A stretch of 64,000 nt of DNA from JAGVSR01 sp963786675 (lineage in GTDB: Bacteria; Pseudomonadota; Alphaproteobacteria; Rhizobiales; Hyphomicrobiaceae), in the NCBI GenBank assembly GCA_963786675.1, contig CAWAZY010000003.1, positions 682,001 through 746,000 on the forward strand. The letters run 5' to 3'. The translations under genes and the position numbers were made by a program. Below the pieces are notes generated by a model. It did not search any database. It was not told where the DNA came from and saw only the letters and a list, made by a program, of their open reading frames with translations. Positions 52,072 to 61,033 of the stretch are shown here, one piece after another. The first letter of the stretch is position 1, and the number at the start of each line of letters is the position of its first letter.

Positions 52072-52482
52072 GGCGCAGTTTGCGCAGCACGCGGCGCGCC
52101 CAGAACCAGTAGTTTTCGCCCGACCAGGTCTTCTCCAGGGCGGCCAGCGCCGGTGTCGTCAAGCGGCCGGTGCCGGTCCCCTTCAGAACCACTCCGCCGT
52201 CGCCGACGACGATCTCCTCGTGCCGGGCGATGAAGTCGTCGAGGCTGGTGATGCCCTGGGCCTCGCGTGCGCCTCTTGCAGCCCGGACACGTGACCCTGA
52301 TCGGCCTCGCAGCGCAGTTCCGCGCAATAGGTCAGCAGTGGATCGAGACTGTCGCGATCAAGGCCGGGGAGGCCCAGGGTCTTCAGCCCGTCGTCGATGG
52401 TCTTCTCGTGACAGGCATGCACGATGGTCCCCACCGGTACGCCGGCCCAGCGCGGCTCATCACCGGTAATCTCGATGGTCAT
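52072..52482 (-). CDS. Unnamed protein upstream of trmJ (possibly DUF433-like), frame-disrupted
   Basis: The start MTIEITGDEPRWAGVPVGTI leads into a short helical domain (LKTLGLPGLDRDSLDPLLTY, CAELRCEADQGH) that faintly resembles DUF433. The frame changes near 52275. If corrected, a C-P-G-C zinc-knuckle-like sequence may follow. Then come AQGITSLDDFIARHEEIVVG, DGGVVLKGTGTGRLTTPALA and TWSGENYWFWARRVLRKLRH. The end runs open into trmJ in this sequence. It is either a separate gene whose stop is lost by an indel or a genuine N-terminal fusion. Function unknown. Confidence 0.5.
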
Positions 52483-52588
52483 GGGGCGGGCATGGCTCCG
52501 GGCTCGGCCGGCCCTCGGCCGGTTCTCTCATCGGCGCGTATAGCGAACCGCGGCGCCCCCGCCAACCTCGCCCGTTCAACGTCTTGGT

Positions 52589-52644
52589 CATTGGTTGGGT
52601 GCGGCCTGCCGGGGGCCATTGGTAGGGTGCGGCCTGCCGGGGCT
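52589..52644. repeat. 28-bp tandem duplication upstream of icd
   Basis: Two near-identical 28-bp units (CATTGGTTGGGTGCGGCCTG... at 52589 and CATTGGTAGGGTGCGGCCTG... at 52617), 80-140 bp before the icd start codon. It could affect the icd promoter region. Confidence 0.75.
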
Positions 52645-52726
52645 TGGCGAGCGGCGGCGGGCGACCTATGGTGCGGCGCATCAAATCCGCACCCACGAAC
52701 CCCTCCATAAAGCAGGCACGCCCGAC

Positions 52727-53941
52727 ATGAAGAAGATCAAGGTTGCAGGCACCGTCGTCGAACTCGACGGCGACGAGATGACCCGCATCATCTGGCAGTT
52801 CATCAAGGACAAGCTAATCCATCCCTATCTCGACCTGACGCTCGAATACTACGATCTGGGGATCGAAAGCCGCGACAAGACCAACGATCAGATCACGGTC
52901 GATGCGGCGAACGCCATCAAGAAGCACGGCGTCGGCGTCAAATGCGCGACCATCACGCCCGATGAGGCGCGCGTCAAAGAGTTCAACCTGAAGGACATGT
53001 GGAAGAGCCCGAACGGCACCATCCGCAACATCCTCGGCGGCGTCATTTTCCGCGAGCCCATCATCTGCAAGAATGTACCGCGCCTCGTGCCCGGCTGGAC
53101 GCAGCCGATCATCGTCGGCCGTCATGCGTTCGGCGACCAGTACAAGGCCACCGATTTCAAATTCCCCGGCAAGGGGACGCTGTCGATCAAGTTTGTCGGC
53201 GAGGACGGCAAGGTGATCGAACGGGAAGTGTTCAAGGCGCCCGACGCCGGTGTCGCGATGGCCATGTACAATCTCGATGAAAGTATCCGCGATTTCGCGC
53301 GGGCGTCCCTCAACTACGGCCTCAACCGCAACTATCCCGTTTATCTCTCGACGAAGAACACCATCCTCAAAGCCTATGACGGGCGCTTCAAGGACATCTT
53401 CCAGGAGATCTACGAGGCGGAGTTCAAGGCCGAGTTTGAAAAGCGCAAACTGGTCTACGAGCACCGGCTCATCGACGACATGGTGGCTTCGGCCTTGAAG
53501 TGGTCGGGCGGTTACGTCTGGGCGTGCAAGAACTACGACGGCGACGTGCAGTCCGATACGGTAGCGCAGGGCTTCGGGTCCCTCGGCCTGATGACGTCCG
53601 TGCTGATGACGCCGGATGGCAAGACGGTGGAAGCTGAAGCCGCCCACGGCACGGTGACGCGCCATTTCCGCGAGCACCAGAAGGGCAAGGAAACGTCCAC
53701 CAACGCGATTGCCTCCATCTTTGCCTGGACGCGTGGCCTCGCCCACCGGGCCAAGCTCGACGGCAACGCGGAATTGAAGCGCTTCGCCGACACGTTGGAA
53801 AAGGTCTGCGTTGATACCGTCGAGGCGGGCTTCATGACCAAGGATCTCGCCCTGCTTGTCGGCCCGGAACAGAAGTGGCTCTCCACCACCGGCTTCCTCG
53901 ACAAGGTTGATGAGAACTTGAAGAAGGCGATGGCAGCTTAG
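52727..53941 (+). CDS. icd: NADP-dependent isocitrate dehydrogenase, homodimeric eukaryote-like type
   Basis: TCA-cycle oxidation of isocitrate to 2-oxoglutarate with NADP. 404 residues from the ATG at 52727. Type-specific motifs: VVELDGDEMTRIIWQFIKDK, MWKSPNGTIRNILGGVIFRE, KNVPRLVPGWTQPIIVGRHA, LIDDMVASALKWSGGYVWAC with KNYDGDVQSD, and AAHGTVTRHFREHQKG. No frame damage. A weak Shine-Dalgarno (AGGCA) precedes it, with a 28-bp tandem duplication further upstream. It is followed by a palindromic repeat. Confidence 0.97.
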   Translation: MKKIKVAGTVVELDGDEMTRIIWQFIKDKLIHPYLDLTLEYYDLGIESRDKTNDQITVDAANAIKKHGVGVKCATITPDEARVKEFNLKDMWKSPNGTIRNILGGVIFREPIICKNVPRLVPGWTQPIIVGRHAFGDQYKATDFKFPGKGTLSIKFVGEDGKVIEREVFKAPDAGVAMAMYNLDESIRDFARASLNYGLNRNYPVYLSTKNTILKAYDGRFKDIFQEIYEAEFKAEFEKRKLVYEHRLIDDMVASALKWSGGYVWACKNYDGDVQSDTVAQGFGSLGLMTSVLMTPDGKTVEAEAAHGTVTRHFREHQKGKETSTNAIASIFAWTRGLAHRAKLDGNAELKRFADTLEKVCVDTVEAGFMTKDLALLVGPEQKWLSTTGFLDKVDENLKKAMAA

Positions 53942-53946
53942 ACTTC

Positions 53947-53976
53947 CCCCTCTCCCCGCTTCAGCGGGGAGAGGGG
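53947..53976. repeat. Palindromic repeat family C, copy 2, between icd and the Fis-HTH gene
   Basis: CCCCTCTCCCCGCT (53947-53960) and AGCGGGGAGAGGGG (53963-53976) form a perfect 14-bp inverted repeat with a 2-base loop. It starts 6 bp after the icd stop. It supplies the last codons (VPSPR) and stop of the convergent gene. It may serve as a bidirectional terminator. Confidence 0.85.
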
Positions 53977-54629
53977 ACACGCTCCTCGTAAATCCGGAAA
54001 TTCATCGGCAGATAGTCTTCCCTGCGGAACGCAGCCGGGCGGCGCTTGTGGTGTTTGCGGATCCGATTGACGTCGGGAGCGAGGCCCCAACACTCGATGC
54101 GGCGGCGCAAATCGGCCAGAGGCAGACCCAGAGCCTGCGCACCTCGGCGAAGACTGCCGTCATGGCGCCGGAGTGCTTTCAGGATGGAGTCGCCACCGAT
54201 GCCGGCTGAGACGAAATTCTCGCTCCACGACCGGCCGGTGTACGGCTCCAGCACCTCGCCCAGCGACATCACGAAGACAGGATCGCCGCCATAGGGACAG
54301 CCTTCGCCCGTCTCGCCGACGACCGAGACGGTGGGTGCCATATCAGCGTAGCAGTAGAGCCGGAAGCCGTTCGGTGAGGACGCCGCGTAACCGGGCAACC
54401 GCGCGCGCCAACGGTCGAGAATGTAGCGCACGGCCTGCTCGCGGAACGCCAAGTCGACAAAGGCGTGCCGCTCGGCTGCGTATTCCAGAAGCCACAAATG
54501 CCGGTGGTTCTCATAGGAGTGATAATTGGCGTTTGACCCCTGGAAGCTGAGGGGTTGTTCGGCGATATCCTCGATGTAGTCCCCGAGTTCGCGATTGCGG
54601 CGGCGCACGCCGGTCAGGTCAAAGGACAT
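53961..54629 (-). CDS. Protein with C-terminal Fis-type helix-turn-helix
   Basis: 222 residues. The N-terminal 130 residues (LGDYIEDIAEQPLSFQGSNA, RHLWLLEYAAERHAFVDLAF, VVGETGEGCPYGGDPVFVMS) are of unrecognised type. Residues about 148-185 (SILKALRRHDGSLRRGAQAL, GLPLADLRRRIECWGL) match the Fis/HTH_8 DNA-binding pattern found at the end of enhancer-binding proteins. A basic tail (RIRKHHKRRPAAFRRED) follows. There is no AAA+ domain, so it is not a sigma54 activator. A small DNA-binding regulator is inferred. The last five residues come from a palindromic repeat. Confidence 0.65.
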   Translation of the reverse strand: MSFDLTGVRRRNRELGDYIEDIAEQPLSFQGSNANYHSYENHRHLWLLEYAAERHAFVDLAFREQAVRYILDRWRARLPGYAASSPNGFRLYCYADMAPTVSVVGETGEGCPYGGDPVFVMSLGEVLEPYTGRSWSENFVSAGIGGDSILKALRRHDGSLRRGAQALGLPLADLRRRIECWGLAPDVNRIRKHHKRRPAAFRREDYLPMNFRIYEERVPSPR

Positions 54630-54779
54630 GGCCGTTCCTCAGGTCCGCTCAAGCCTCGGGTTGCAGAAACACATTTTCAGCCGCACGTTGACGATGGCGG
54701 CAGGTGGGCCGTGCCTGTTCGGAGTGTGCATGCTATGCCCCCTGGGCACCCCTGGCGTTCTTACTGACCCCAATTTGTC

Positions 54780-55593
54780 ATGACTTTACCCGTCTGTCGC
54801 CCTGTCGCCCCTGTTGCCTCCGCGTCCGTGTACAAGCGGCTTTGCGGCGTGGCGTTGCTTGCGATAGCTCTGATATTGCCCCGATGGGATAGCGCTCACG
54901 CCGCGGAACCGGCGCATGCGCACTTGTTCACCCGCGCCTTCTCTCCCGACTTCGTGGCCACCGCCGACGACGCGTTTCCCGGGCGAAGCCTCGCGTCCGG
55001 CCAAGATCTATTTTCGCGTTGCCGAACCCGGCACCTTGAAGATCGTCAGCGGGCGCGTGGTGATCGCGGATGCCTTCGTCGGGCTGGAACAGGCGCCCCT
55101 GTCAAATGAGATCGCCAATGGTGACTATCCGTTGCGCCTCGCCGTGCTGCAGGGAACGATGGGGCGCGGCCGTGTCGCGTTCGCACGGCTCGATATCTCG
55201 ACGGCGCCCGTCGTGCGCTGGGAACCGGCGAAGCCTTCGGATTTCCAGCGCGACGCGGAAAATCCGGGCGGGGATTGGGGCTTCGCCATCGATTCCGGTC
55301 TGGCGGCCTTTTTTGATCCGGATGCCGCCAAGGCAGCCGTTGCGGCGGCGGCGTCGAACGAGGACTTCTTCGATGCCTGGTTGGAGAAGGGTCAGAACCA
55401 GGGCTATCGGGAGCGCGGCACCGTCGGCGGCTTCCGGCTCAATGCCGCCTCAGGCCCGGCCAATATCATAGCCTTCGATGCGGGCTGGGGCGACGGCGTC
55501 TATACCGCCTATGCCGGTTACGATGCCGATGGAAATCTTGCCGCACTCGTTGCCGATTTCGACATTCTCGATTGGTCGAAGGTGACCGAATAG
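54780..55593 (+). CDS. Secreted DUF4241 protein, one frame break
   Basis: About 270 residues. Signal peptide (YKRLCGVALLAIALILPRWD, cleaved near AHAAEP) from the ATG at 54780. After AFSPDFVATADDAFPGR the frame shifts near 54985 and continues KIYFRVAEPGTLKIVSGRVV. The C-terminal half is the DUF4241 pattern: GGDWGFAIDSGLAAFFDPDA, FRLNAASGPANIIAFDAGWG and DGVYTAYAGYDADGNLAALV ADFD. Function is unknown; some DUF4241 proteins occur near toxin-immunity loci, which is not evident here. The 3' end overlaps the Kef-type gene tail to tail. Confidence 0.75.
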
Positions 55594-57431
55594 CGCCTCC
55601 ATCCGCCTCCCGTCACGAATGACGGCTTTGCCGTCTCTTTCTTGTCCGACACCTTGGCGCGCAATCCATGTGTCGTGGGGCGGCCAGCCTTGCCTGCAGC
55701 CGTTTGAAGCGCCAAGCGGAATTCGTCACGCTTTTCGTGGATGGAGGCGATGACCGGTCCGGTGGGCATCCCGAGATCGACAAGAGCTGCTTCGGACAAT
55801 TGCAGGCTCGCCTCGATGGTTTCCGGCACGGCATCCGATGCGCCGATTTCATAGAGATACTTGGCGTGATCCGCGTCGCGGGCGCGCGCGATAATGGTGA
55901 TCCCGTCACTGACACTGCGAATGGCGCGCACGATGTCCTCGGTCGCAACCCAGTCGTGGATGGTGATGATCACCGCCTTCACGCGCAACAGCCCACAATG
56001 CAGTAGGAAGCTTGTATTCAGCGCATCGCCGAAGAAGATCTGACGGCCCTCCTTGCGCGCATCTCCCACGATGTCCGGGCGCTTTTCCGTGATCACATGG
56101 CGAAGGCCGTGCACATCGAGCATTTCTGAGACAAGTGCGCCGACACGCCCGTAACCGATGACGATCGCGTCGTGCATATCGTCTTCGGCGGGCGGGACGC
56201 TCAGTTCCGAATGCGCCTCGCTAGCCGCGACGACCGGGAACGCCAGCTTGGCCAAATGATCCAGAAGCGGAATAAAGAACATCGACAGCGAGGCGACGGC
56301 GACGACGAATGCGGAGACCTTAGGCTCGAGCGCGCCCACGGTCGCGGCGATGCCCAGAAGGATGAACGCGAATTCGCCAGCCGGGCCGATGACCGCGGCG
56401 GTTCGGCCTGCCACCACTTGCTCAAACCCGAAATCCCGGACGAGCGCCGCCGTGATCAGGCCCTTGACCAGAATTAATCCGATGACAGCGGCAGCGACCC
56501 ATCCCGCGTTCTCCAGAACAATCCCCACATCGAGCCCGGCGCCAACCGTGAAAAAGAACACCCCAAGCAGCAGGCCCTTGAAGGGTTCGATGGTCGCTTC
56601 GATGGATTTGCGGAACTCGGTTTCCGCCAAAAGCAGGCCGGCAATGAAGGCGCCGAGCGCCATGGAGAGGCCGGCCGCCGCCGTCACCACGCCGCTTCCG
56701 ACAGCGACCAGCAGCACCGCGGCGACGAAGAGATCGCTATTGCCGTTGGAGGCGACGAGCCGAAAGAGAGGCCGCAGAAGGTAGAAGCCGACGGTGATGA
56801 CGATCGCGATGGCGGCGATGCCTTGCAGGAAGGCCATGAACAAGCCGGACACGAGTGTCTGTCCGCCCTGCGTCCCGAGCATGGGCACGAGCAAGAGCAG
56901 CGGAATAACCGCGAGATCCTGCAACAGCAGGATGGCAAAACTCGCCCGCCCCGTTCCCAGCGACATGCGGTTCTGCGACGAGAGAAGTTCGACCACGATG
57001 GCTGTGGACGACAGCGCCAGGGAAAAGCCGATGACCGTCGCGGCGGCTGTCGTCTGCCCCATGAACCAGGCGAACGTGCCGATTGCGGCGGCGCTCATCA
57101 GGACTTGCGCCGAACCCAGCCCGAAGACGAGGCGCCGCATCGTCCAGAGGCGACGCGGTGCCAGTTCCAGCCCGATGATGAACAGCAGAAACGTGACGCC
57201 CAGTTCGCCGAAGGGTGCGAGCTGCTCGTACTCGTACACCGTGAACCAACGGAGCACGGGGTCGTAGGGAAACAGGCCACCCAGCATATGGGGGCCAAGC
57301 ACCATGCCGATCAGCAGGTAGGCGAGGATCGGATTGAGCCGCACACGTTGCAGCAGCGGGACGGCGACCGAAGCCGCCGCCAGCATCACAAGAACATCGT
57401 CGTAATTTGTGACGTCGGCGGGTGCTGCCAT
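55518..57431 (-). CDS. Kef-type (CPA2) cation:proton antiporter with TrkA-N domain
   Basis: 637 residues from the ATG at 57431 (AAGGA just upstream). Residues 1-380: 12-13 membrane helices of the CPA2 family (LNPILAYLLIGMVLGPHMLG, GVTFLLFIIGLELAPRRLWT, ASFAILLLQDLAVIPLLLLV with the QD motif typical of KefB/KefC, then IGPAGEFAFILLGIAATVGA). Residues from about 405: Rossmann domain DAIVIGYGRVGALVSEMLDV. It probably exports K+ in response to electrophiles or redox. No KefF/KefG partner is adjacent. The last ~60 residues lie over the DUF4241 coding 3' end (76-bp overlap) and look non-conserved, so the true C-terminus may be earlier. Confidence 0.88.
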   Translation of the reverse strand: MAAPADVTNYDDVLVMLAAASVAVPLLQRVRLNPILAYLLIGMVLGPHMLGGLFPYDPVLRWFTVYEYEQLAPFGELGVTFLLFIIGLELAPRRLWTMRRLVFGLGSAQVLMSAAAIGTFAWFMGQTTAAATVIGFSLALSSTAIVVELLSSQNRMSLGTGRASFAILLLQDLAVIPLLLLVPMLGTQGGQTLVSGLFMAFLQGIAAIAIVITVGFYLLRPLFRLVASNGNSDLFVAAVLLVAVGSGVVTAAAGLSMALGAFIAGLLLAETEFRKSIEATIEPFKGLLLGVFFFTVGAGLDVGIVLENAGWVAAAVIGLILVKGLITAALVRDFGFEQVVAGRTAAVIGPAGEFAFILLGIAATVGALEPKVSAFVVAVASLSMFFIPLLDHLAKLAFPVVAASEAHSELSVPPAEDDMHDAIVIGYGRVGALVSEMLDVHGLRHVITEKRPDIVGDARKEGRQIFFGDALNTSFLLHCGLLRVKAVIITIHDWVATEDIVRAIRSVSDGITIIARARDADHAKYLYEIGASDAVPETIEASLQLSEAALVDLGMPTGPVIASIHEKRDEFRLALQTAAGKAGRPTTHGLRAKVSDKKETAKPSFVTGGGWRRYSVTFDQSRMSKSATSAARFPSAS

Positions 57432-57581
57432 GAGATCCTTCGACGAGGTGTTCCCACGACTCAAATATCGAGGAACCAGTTCATCTCAAAGCATCAAGCC
57501 TCCGGTCCCGGGTTGCAAGTGCGCGAACCATCGCGCCGGGGCCTAAGCTCGGATTTTGCCGGGAGGAAGCTTACAATTGCC

Positions 57582-58001
57582 TCAGGGCGTGGCGCTTGCC
57601 TCAATCTTGTCCATGCGCTTGCCAATCTGCTCGGCAAATGACGTGCAGGCTTTCTCGCCAGCGGCGCAAATAAGACCCGTCTCGACCTTGGCCGCGTCGC
57701 CTTCGCCGACCGTGCGCCGGCAGAACGCGGCGGGATGAACGGTTGTGTGTGGCAGTGAGAAGCCCCACAGGCTGCCGTCGGTGGCATCGCGACTGACGAA
57801 AATCTTACCGTCGCGCCAAACGGATTCGACCGAATCTCGCTGCATGTCGATCATGATATCGACCATGTCGGCCTTGCGTCCGCACATGGTAGCGGCCTCC
57901 GTGCCCGCCGTGGCGGCCGTTTCCGCCAGGGCGCTGGCGGCAGAACCGGCGAGCATCGCGGCACCAAGTAGTCCCAAAACAGCAGATCCATGCGATGTCA
58001 T
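57582..58001 (-). CDS. Secreted cysteine-containing protein, hypothetical
   Basis: 139 residues. Signal peptide AVLGLLGAAMLAGSAASALA (cleavage near ALAE). Four cysteines in the mature part (TMCGRK, AAFCRR, LICAAG, KACTSF), suggesting two disulfides. GGAGG stands upstream of the ATG at 58001. The body (MVDIMIDMQRDSVESVWRDG and SLWGFSLPHTTVHPAAFCRR) is not a family I recognise. It lies between the Kef-type gene and alaS in the same orientation. Confidence 0.7.
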   Translation of the reverse strand: MTSHGSAVLGLLGAAMLAGSAASALAETAATAGTEAATMCGRKADMVDIMIDMQRDSVESVWRDGKIFVSRDATDGSLWGFSLPHTTVHPAAFCRRTVGEGDAAKVETGLICAAGEKACTSFAEQIGKRMDKIEASATP

Positions 58002-58060
58002 GATGAGAATTCCTCCCGAATGATTTTCTTACTTGTGTACGGCGGCGATGCCGTCAGCGA

Positions 58061-60758
58061 TCAGCCCGCCAGATGCGCCTCGATGGCCGCCAGCGCATCC
58101 GCGGCCTTGGTGCCGTCCGGTCCGCCGGCTTGCGCCATGTCGGGCCGCCCGCCGCCGCCCTTGCCGCCCAGGGCTTCCGCGCCGGCCTTGACCAGATCGA
58201 CCGCGTTCCAGGTCTGAGTGAGATCGTCGGTCACGCCGACGGCCAGACCCGCCTTGCCGTCCTCCGTCACGCCGACGATGGCCACGATGCCGGACCCGAC
58301 CTGCTTCTTGCCGTCGTCCACGAGGCCGCGCAGATCCTTGGGATTCAGGCCTTGAACGGTCCGGGCAAATACTTTGACCGATCCAATCGTGCGGATGGCA
58401 TCGCCGGCGGCGCCCGCCGTCGCCGTGCCGCCCGCGCCTCCGCCGCCCAGCGCCAGTTGCTTCTTGGCATCGGCCAGCTGCCGTTCGAGTGTCTTGCGTT
58501 CCTCGACCAGCGCCTTGACGCGCTCCACGAGATCCTCCGGCCGCGTTTTGAGGACGCTCGCCGCTTCCTTGACGCGCTCCTCTGCGTCCGCGAGGTAAGC
58601 GCGCGCGCCCTCCGCCGTCAGCGCCTCGATCCGGCGGACACCGGCGGAGCTGGCGCTTTCGCCCACGATCTTGACGAGGCCGATGTCGCCGGTGCGATTG
58701 ACGTGCGTGCCGCCGCACAATTCCACGGACCAGGCCTTGTTGGCGCCGGGTTGCGGTGCCCCCATGGAGACGACGCGGACCTCGTCGCCGTACTTTTCGC
58801 CAAACAGCGCCATGGCGCCGGAGGCCTTGGCTTCGTCGACCGCCATCAGGCGGGTTTCGACGGCGGAATTCTGCAGCACCATGGCGTTGGCGAGTGCTTC
58901 GACCTGGCGCACTTCTTCCGCGCTCATCGGCTTCTGGTGGATGAAATCAAAACGTAGCCGATCGGGCGCGACGAGCGAACCTTTCTGCGCCACGTGCTCG
59001 CCCAGCACCTGACGCAACGCCTCGTGCAGCAAATGCGTGGCGGAGTGATTGGCCCGCGTCGCGGTGCGGCGCGTGTGATCGACCTCGAGCTCGACCGCAT
59101 CGCCGGGTTTGAACGACCCGGTCTCGACGGTGCCCAGGTGCACGAACAGATCGCCGAGCTTCTTTTGCGTATCGGTGACGCGGAACAGCGCGCCCTTGGG
59201 TCCGCGAATGACGCCCCGGTCGCCGACCTGGCCGCCGCTTTCGCCATAGAACGGGGTCTGGTTGAGGACGATGGCGCCCTCGTCGCCTATCTTCAGAGAT
59301 TTTGCGTCCTTGCCCTTGGTGACCACGGCCGCGACGACGCCTTCGGCGCTTTCGGTGTCGTAGCCCAGAAACTCGGTGGCCCCCGTCTTGTCCTTGATCT
59401 CGAACCAGATGGTCTCGGTCGCGGCTTCGCCCGAGCCCTTCCAGGCTTTGCGCGCGTCGTCCTTCTGCTTCTCCATGGCGGCGTTGAACGCCTTGGTGTC
59501 GACGGTGATGCCGCGCGGCTTCAACGCGTCCTCGGTCAGGTCGAGCGGGAAGCCGTAGGTGTCGTAGAGCTTGAAGGCCACGTCGCCGGGGAAGACGGCG
59601 CCCTGCTTCAAGGTGCCGGAGCGCGTCGCCAAGAAGTTCCAAGCCGTTTTCGAGCGTCTTGCGGAAGCGGGTTTCTTCCAGTTTCAAGGTTTCGGTGATG
59701 AGCGCTTGGGCGCGCAAAAGTTCCGGATAGGTCTCGCCCATCTGGCGCACCAGGGCCGGAACGAGCCGGTACATGAGCGGATCGTGCGCGCCCAGCAGGT
59801 GGGCATGGCGCATGGCGCGGCGCATGATCCGGCGCAGAACGTAGCCGCGCCCTTCGTTGGACGGCAGTACGCCGTCGGCGATCAGGAAGCTCGTCGAGCG
59901 CAGGTGATCGGCGATGACGCGATGCGAGAGCGCGCTTCGCCCTCGCGGCTTGACGCCTGTCGCGTCGACGGAAGCCGCAATCAGCGCCTTGAACAGATCG
60001 GTGTCGTAGTTGTCGTGCACGCCCTGCAGCACGGCGGCGATGCGCTCCAGGCCCATGCCGGTGTCGACCGAGGGCTTGGGCAGCTTGATGCGCTCGCCGC
60101 CCGGCAGCTGCTCGAACTGCATGAAGACGAGGTTCCAGATCTCGATGAAGCGGTCGCCGTCCGCGTCAACGGACCCTGGCGGGCCGCCTTTGATGCCCTT
60201 CTTGCCGTCCGGATCATGGTCGTAGAAAATCTCCGAGCACGGTCCGCACGGTCCCGTTTCGCCCATCGCCCAGAAGTTGTCGGACGTCGCGATGCGTACG
60301 ATGCGGTCGTCGGCGAAGCCGGTGAGCTTCTTCCAGATGCGGAAGGCGTCGTCGTCGTCGTGGTAGACGGTGACCATCAAGCGTTTCTTGTCGAGGCCGT
60401 AGTCCTTGGTGATCAGGTTCCAGGCGAGTTCGATCGCGCGTTCCTTGAAGTAATCGCCGAAGGAGAAGTTGCCGAGCATCTCGAAGAACGTGTGATGGCG
60501 CGCGGTGTAGCCCACATTGTCGAGGTCGTTGTGCTTGCCGCCCGCGCGCACGCATTTCTGCGACGAGGCCGCCGTCGTGTAGGGGCGGGTCTCCTGCCCG
60601 GTGAAGACGTTCTTGAACTGCACCATGCCGGCGTTGGTGAACATCAGCGTCGGATCGTTGCGCGGCACCAGCGGCGACGATGGCACCACCTCGTGTCCGT
60701 TGCGCTGGAAGTACTCCAGAAACGCCGATCTGATCTCGTTGACGCCGTTGCCGCTCAT
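58061..60758 (-). CDS. alaS: Alanine-tRNA ligase, one frame break
   Basis: Charges tRNA-Ala and edits mischarged tRNA. About 898 residues from the ATG at 60758 (MSGNGVNEIRSAFLEYFQRN). Catalytic motifs GHEVVPSSPLVPRNDPTLMF, HHTFFEMLGNFSFGDYFKER and TGMGLERIAAVLQGVHDNYD. After KTLENGLELL the frame shifts near 59630, and the other frame continues TLKQGAVFPGDVAFKLYDTY. The editing domain follows with NHSATHLLHEALRQVLG and CGGTHVNRTGDIGLVKIVGE, then the C-Ala domain to AIEAHLAG. Essential enzyme, both parts intact: the break is most likely a one-base error. Confidence 0.95.
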
Positions 60759-60930
60759 GTGTCTCAGGGTCCGTCTGTTCGGATGCCGGGGCGGCCGCTT
60801 GGCTATAGGTGCGCGTCGGCGCCCCTCCCTGGCCAGCAGTCCCCGTGTCATGGAAGTCCGGCCGGTTCTAGCCGTGGCGGCGCTGTCTTGTCCAGAAACG
60901 CCGCGCCGCAATGCCCTGACCAGCACAAAA

Positions 60931-60962
60931 ACGCAAAAACGGACGGGTTTGGAACCCGTCCG
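60931..60962 (-). terminator. recA terminator
   Basis: ACGGACGGGTT (60938-60948) pairs with AACCCGTCCGT (60952-60962) around TGG. On the minus strand it is followed by TTTTTGCGTTTTT. It lies 70 bp after the recA stop. Confidence 0.88.
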
Positions 60963-61033
60963 TCTCCTGCTTTATTGCGCATTGAAACAGGCCAGCGGCC
61001 GGGTCCGGCAACCGGTAGAACCCCTTGACCGGT

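Noticed and set aside
58029..58718. Minus-strand Arg/Gly-rich frame over the alaS 3' region
   Set aside because: Out-of-frame continuation after the indel in alaS. The alternative frame carries the conserved editing and C-Ala domains.
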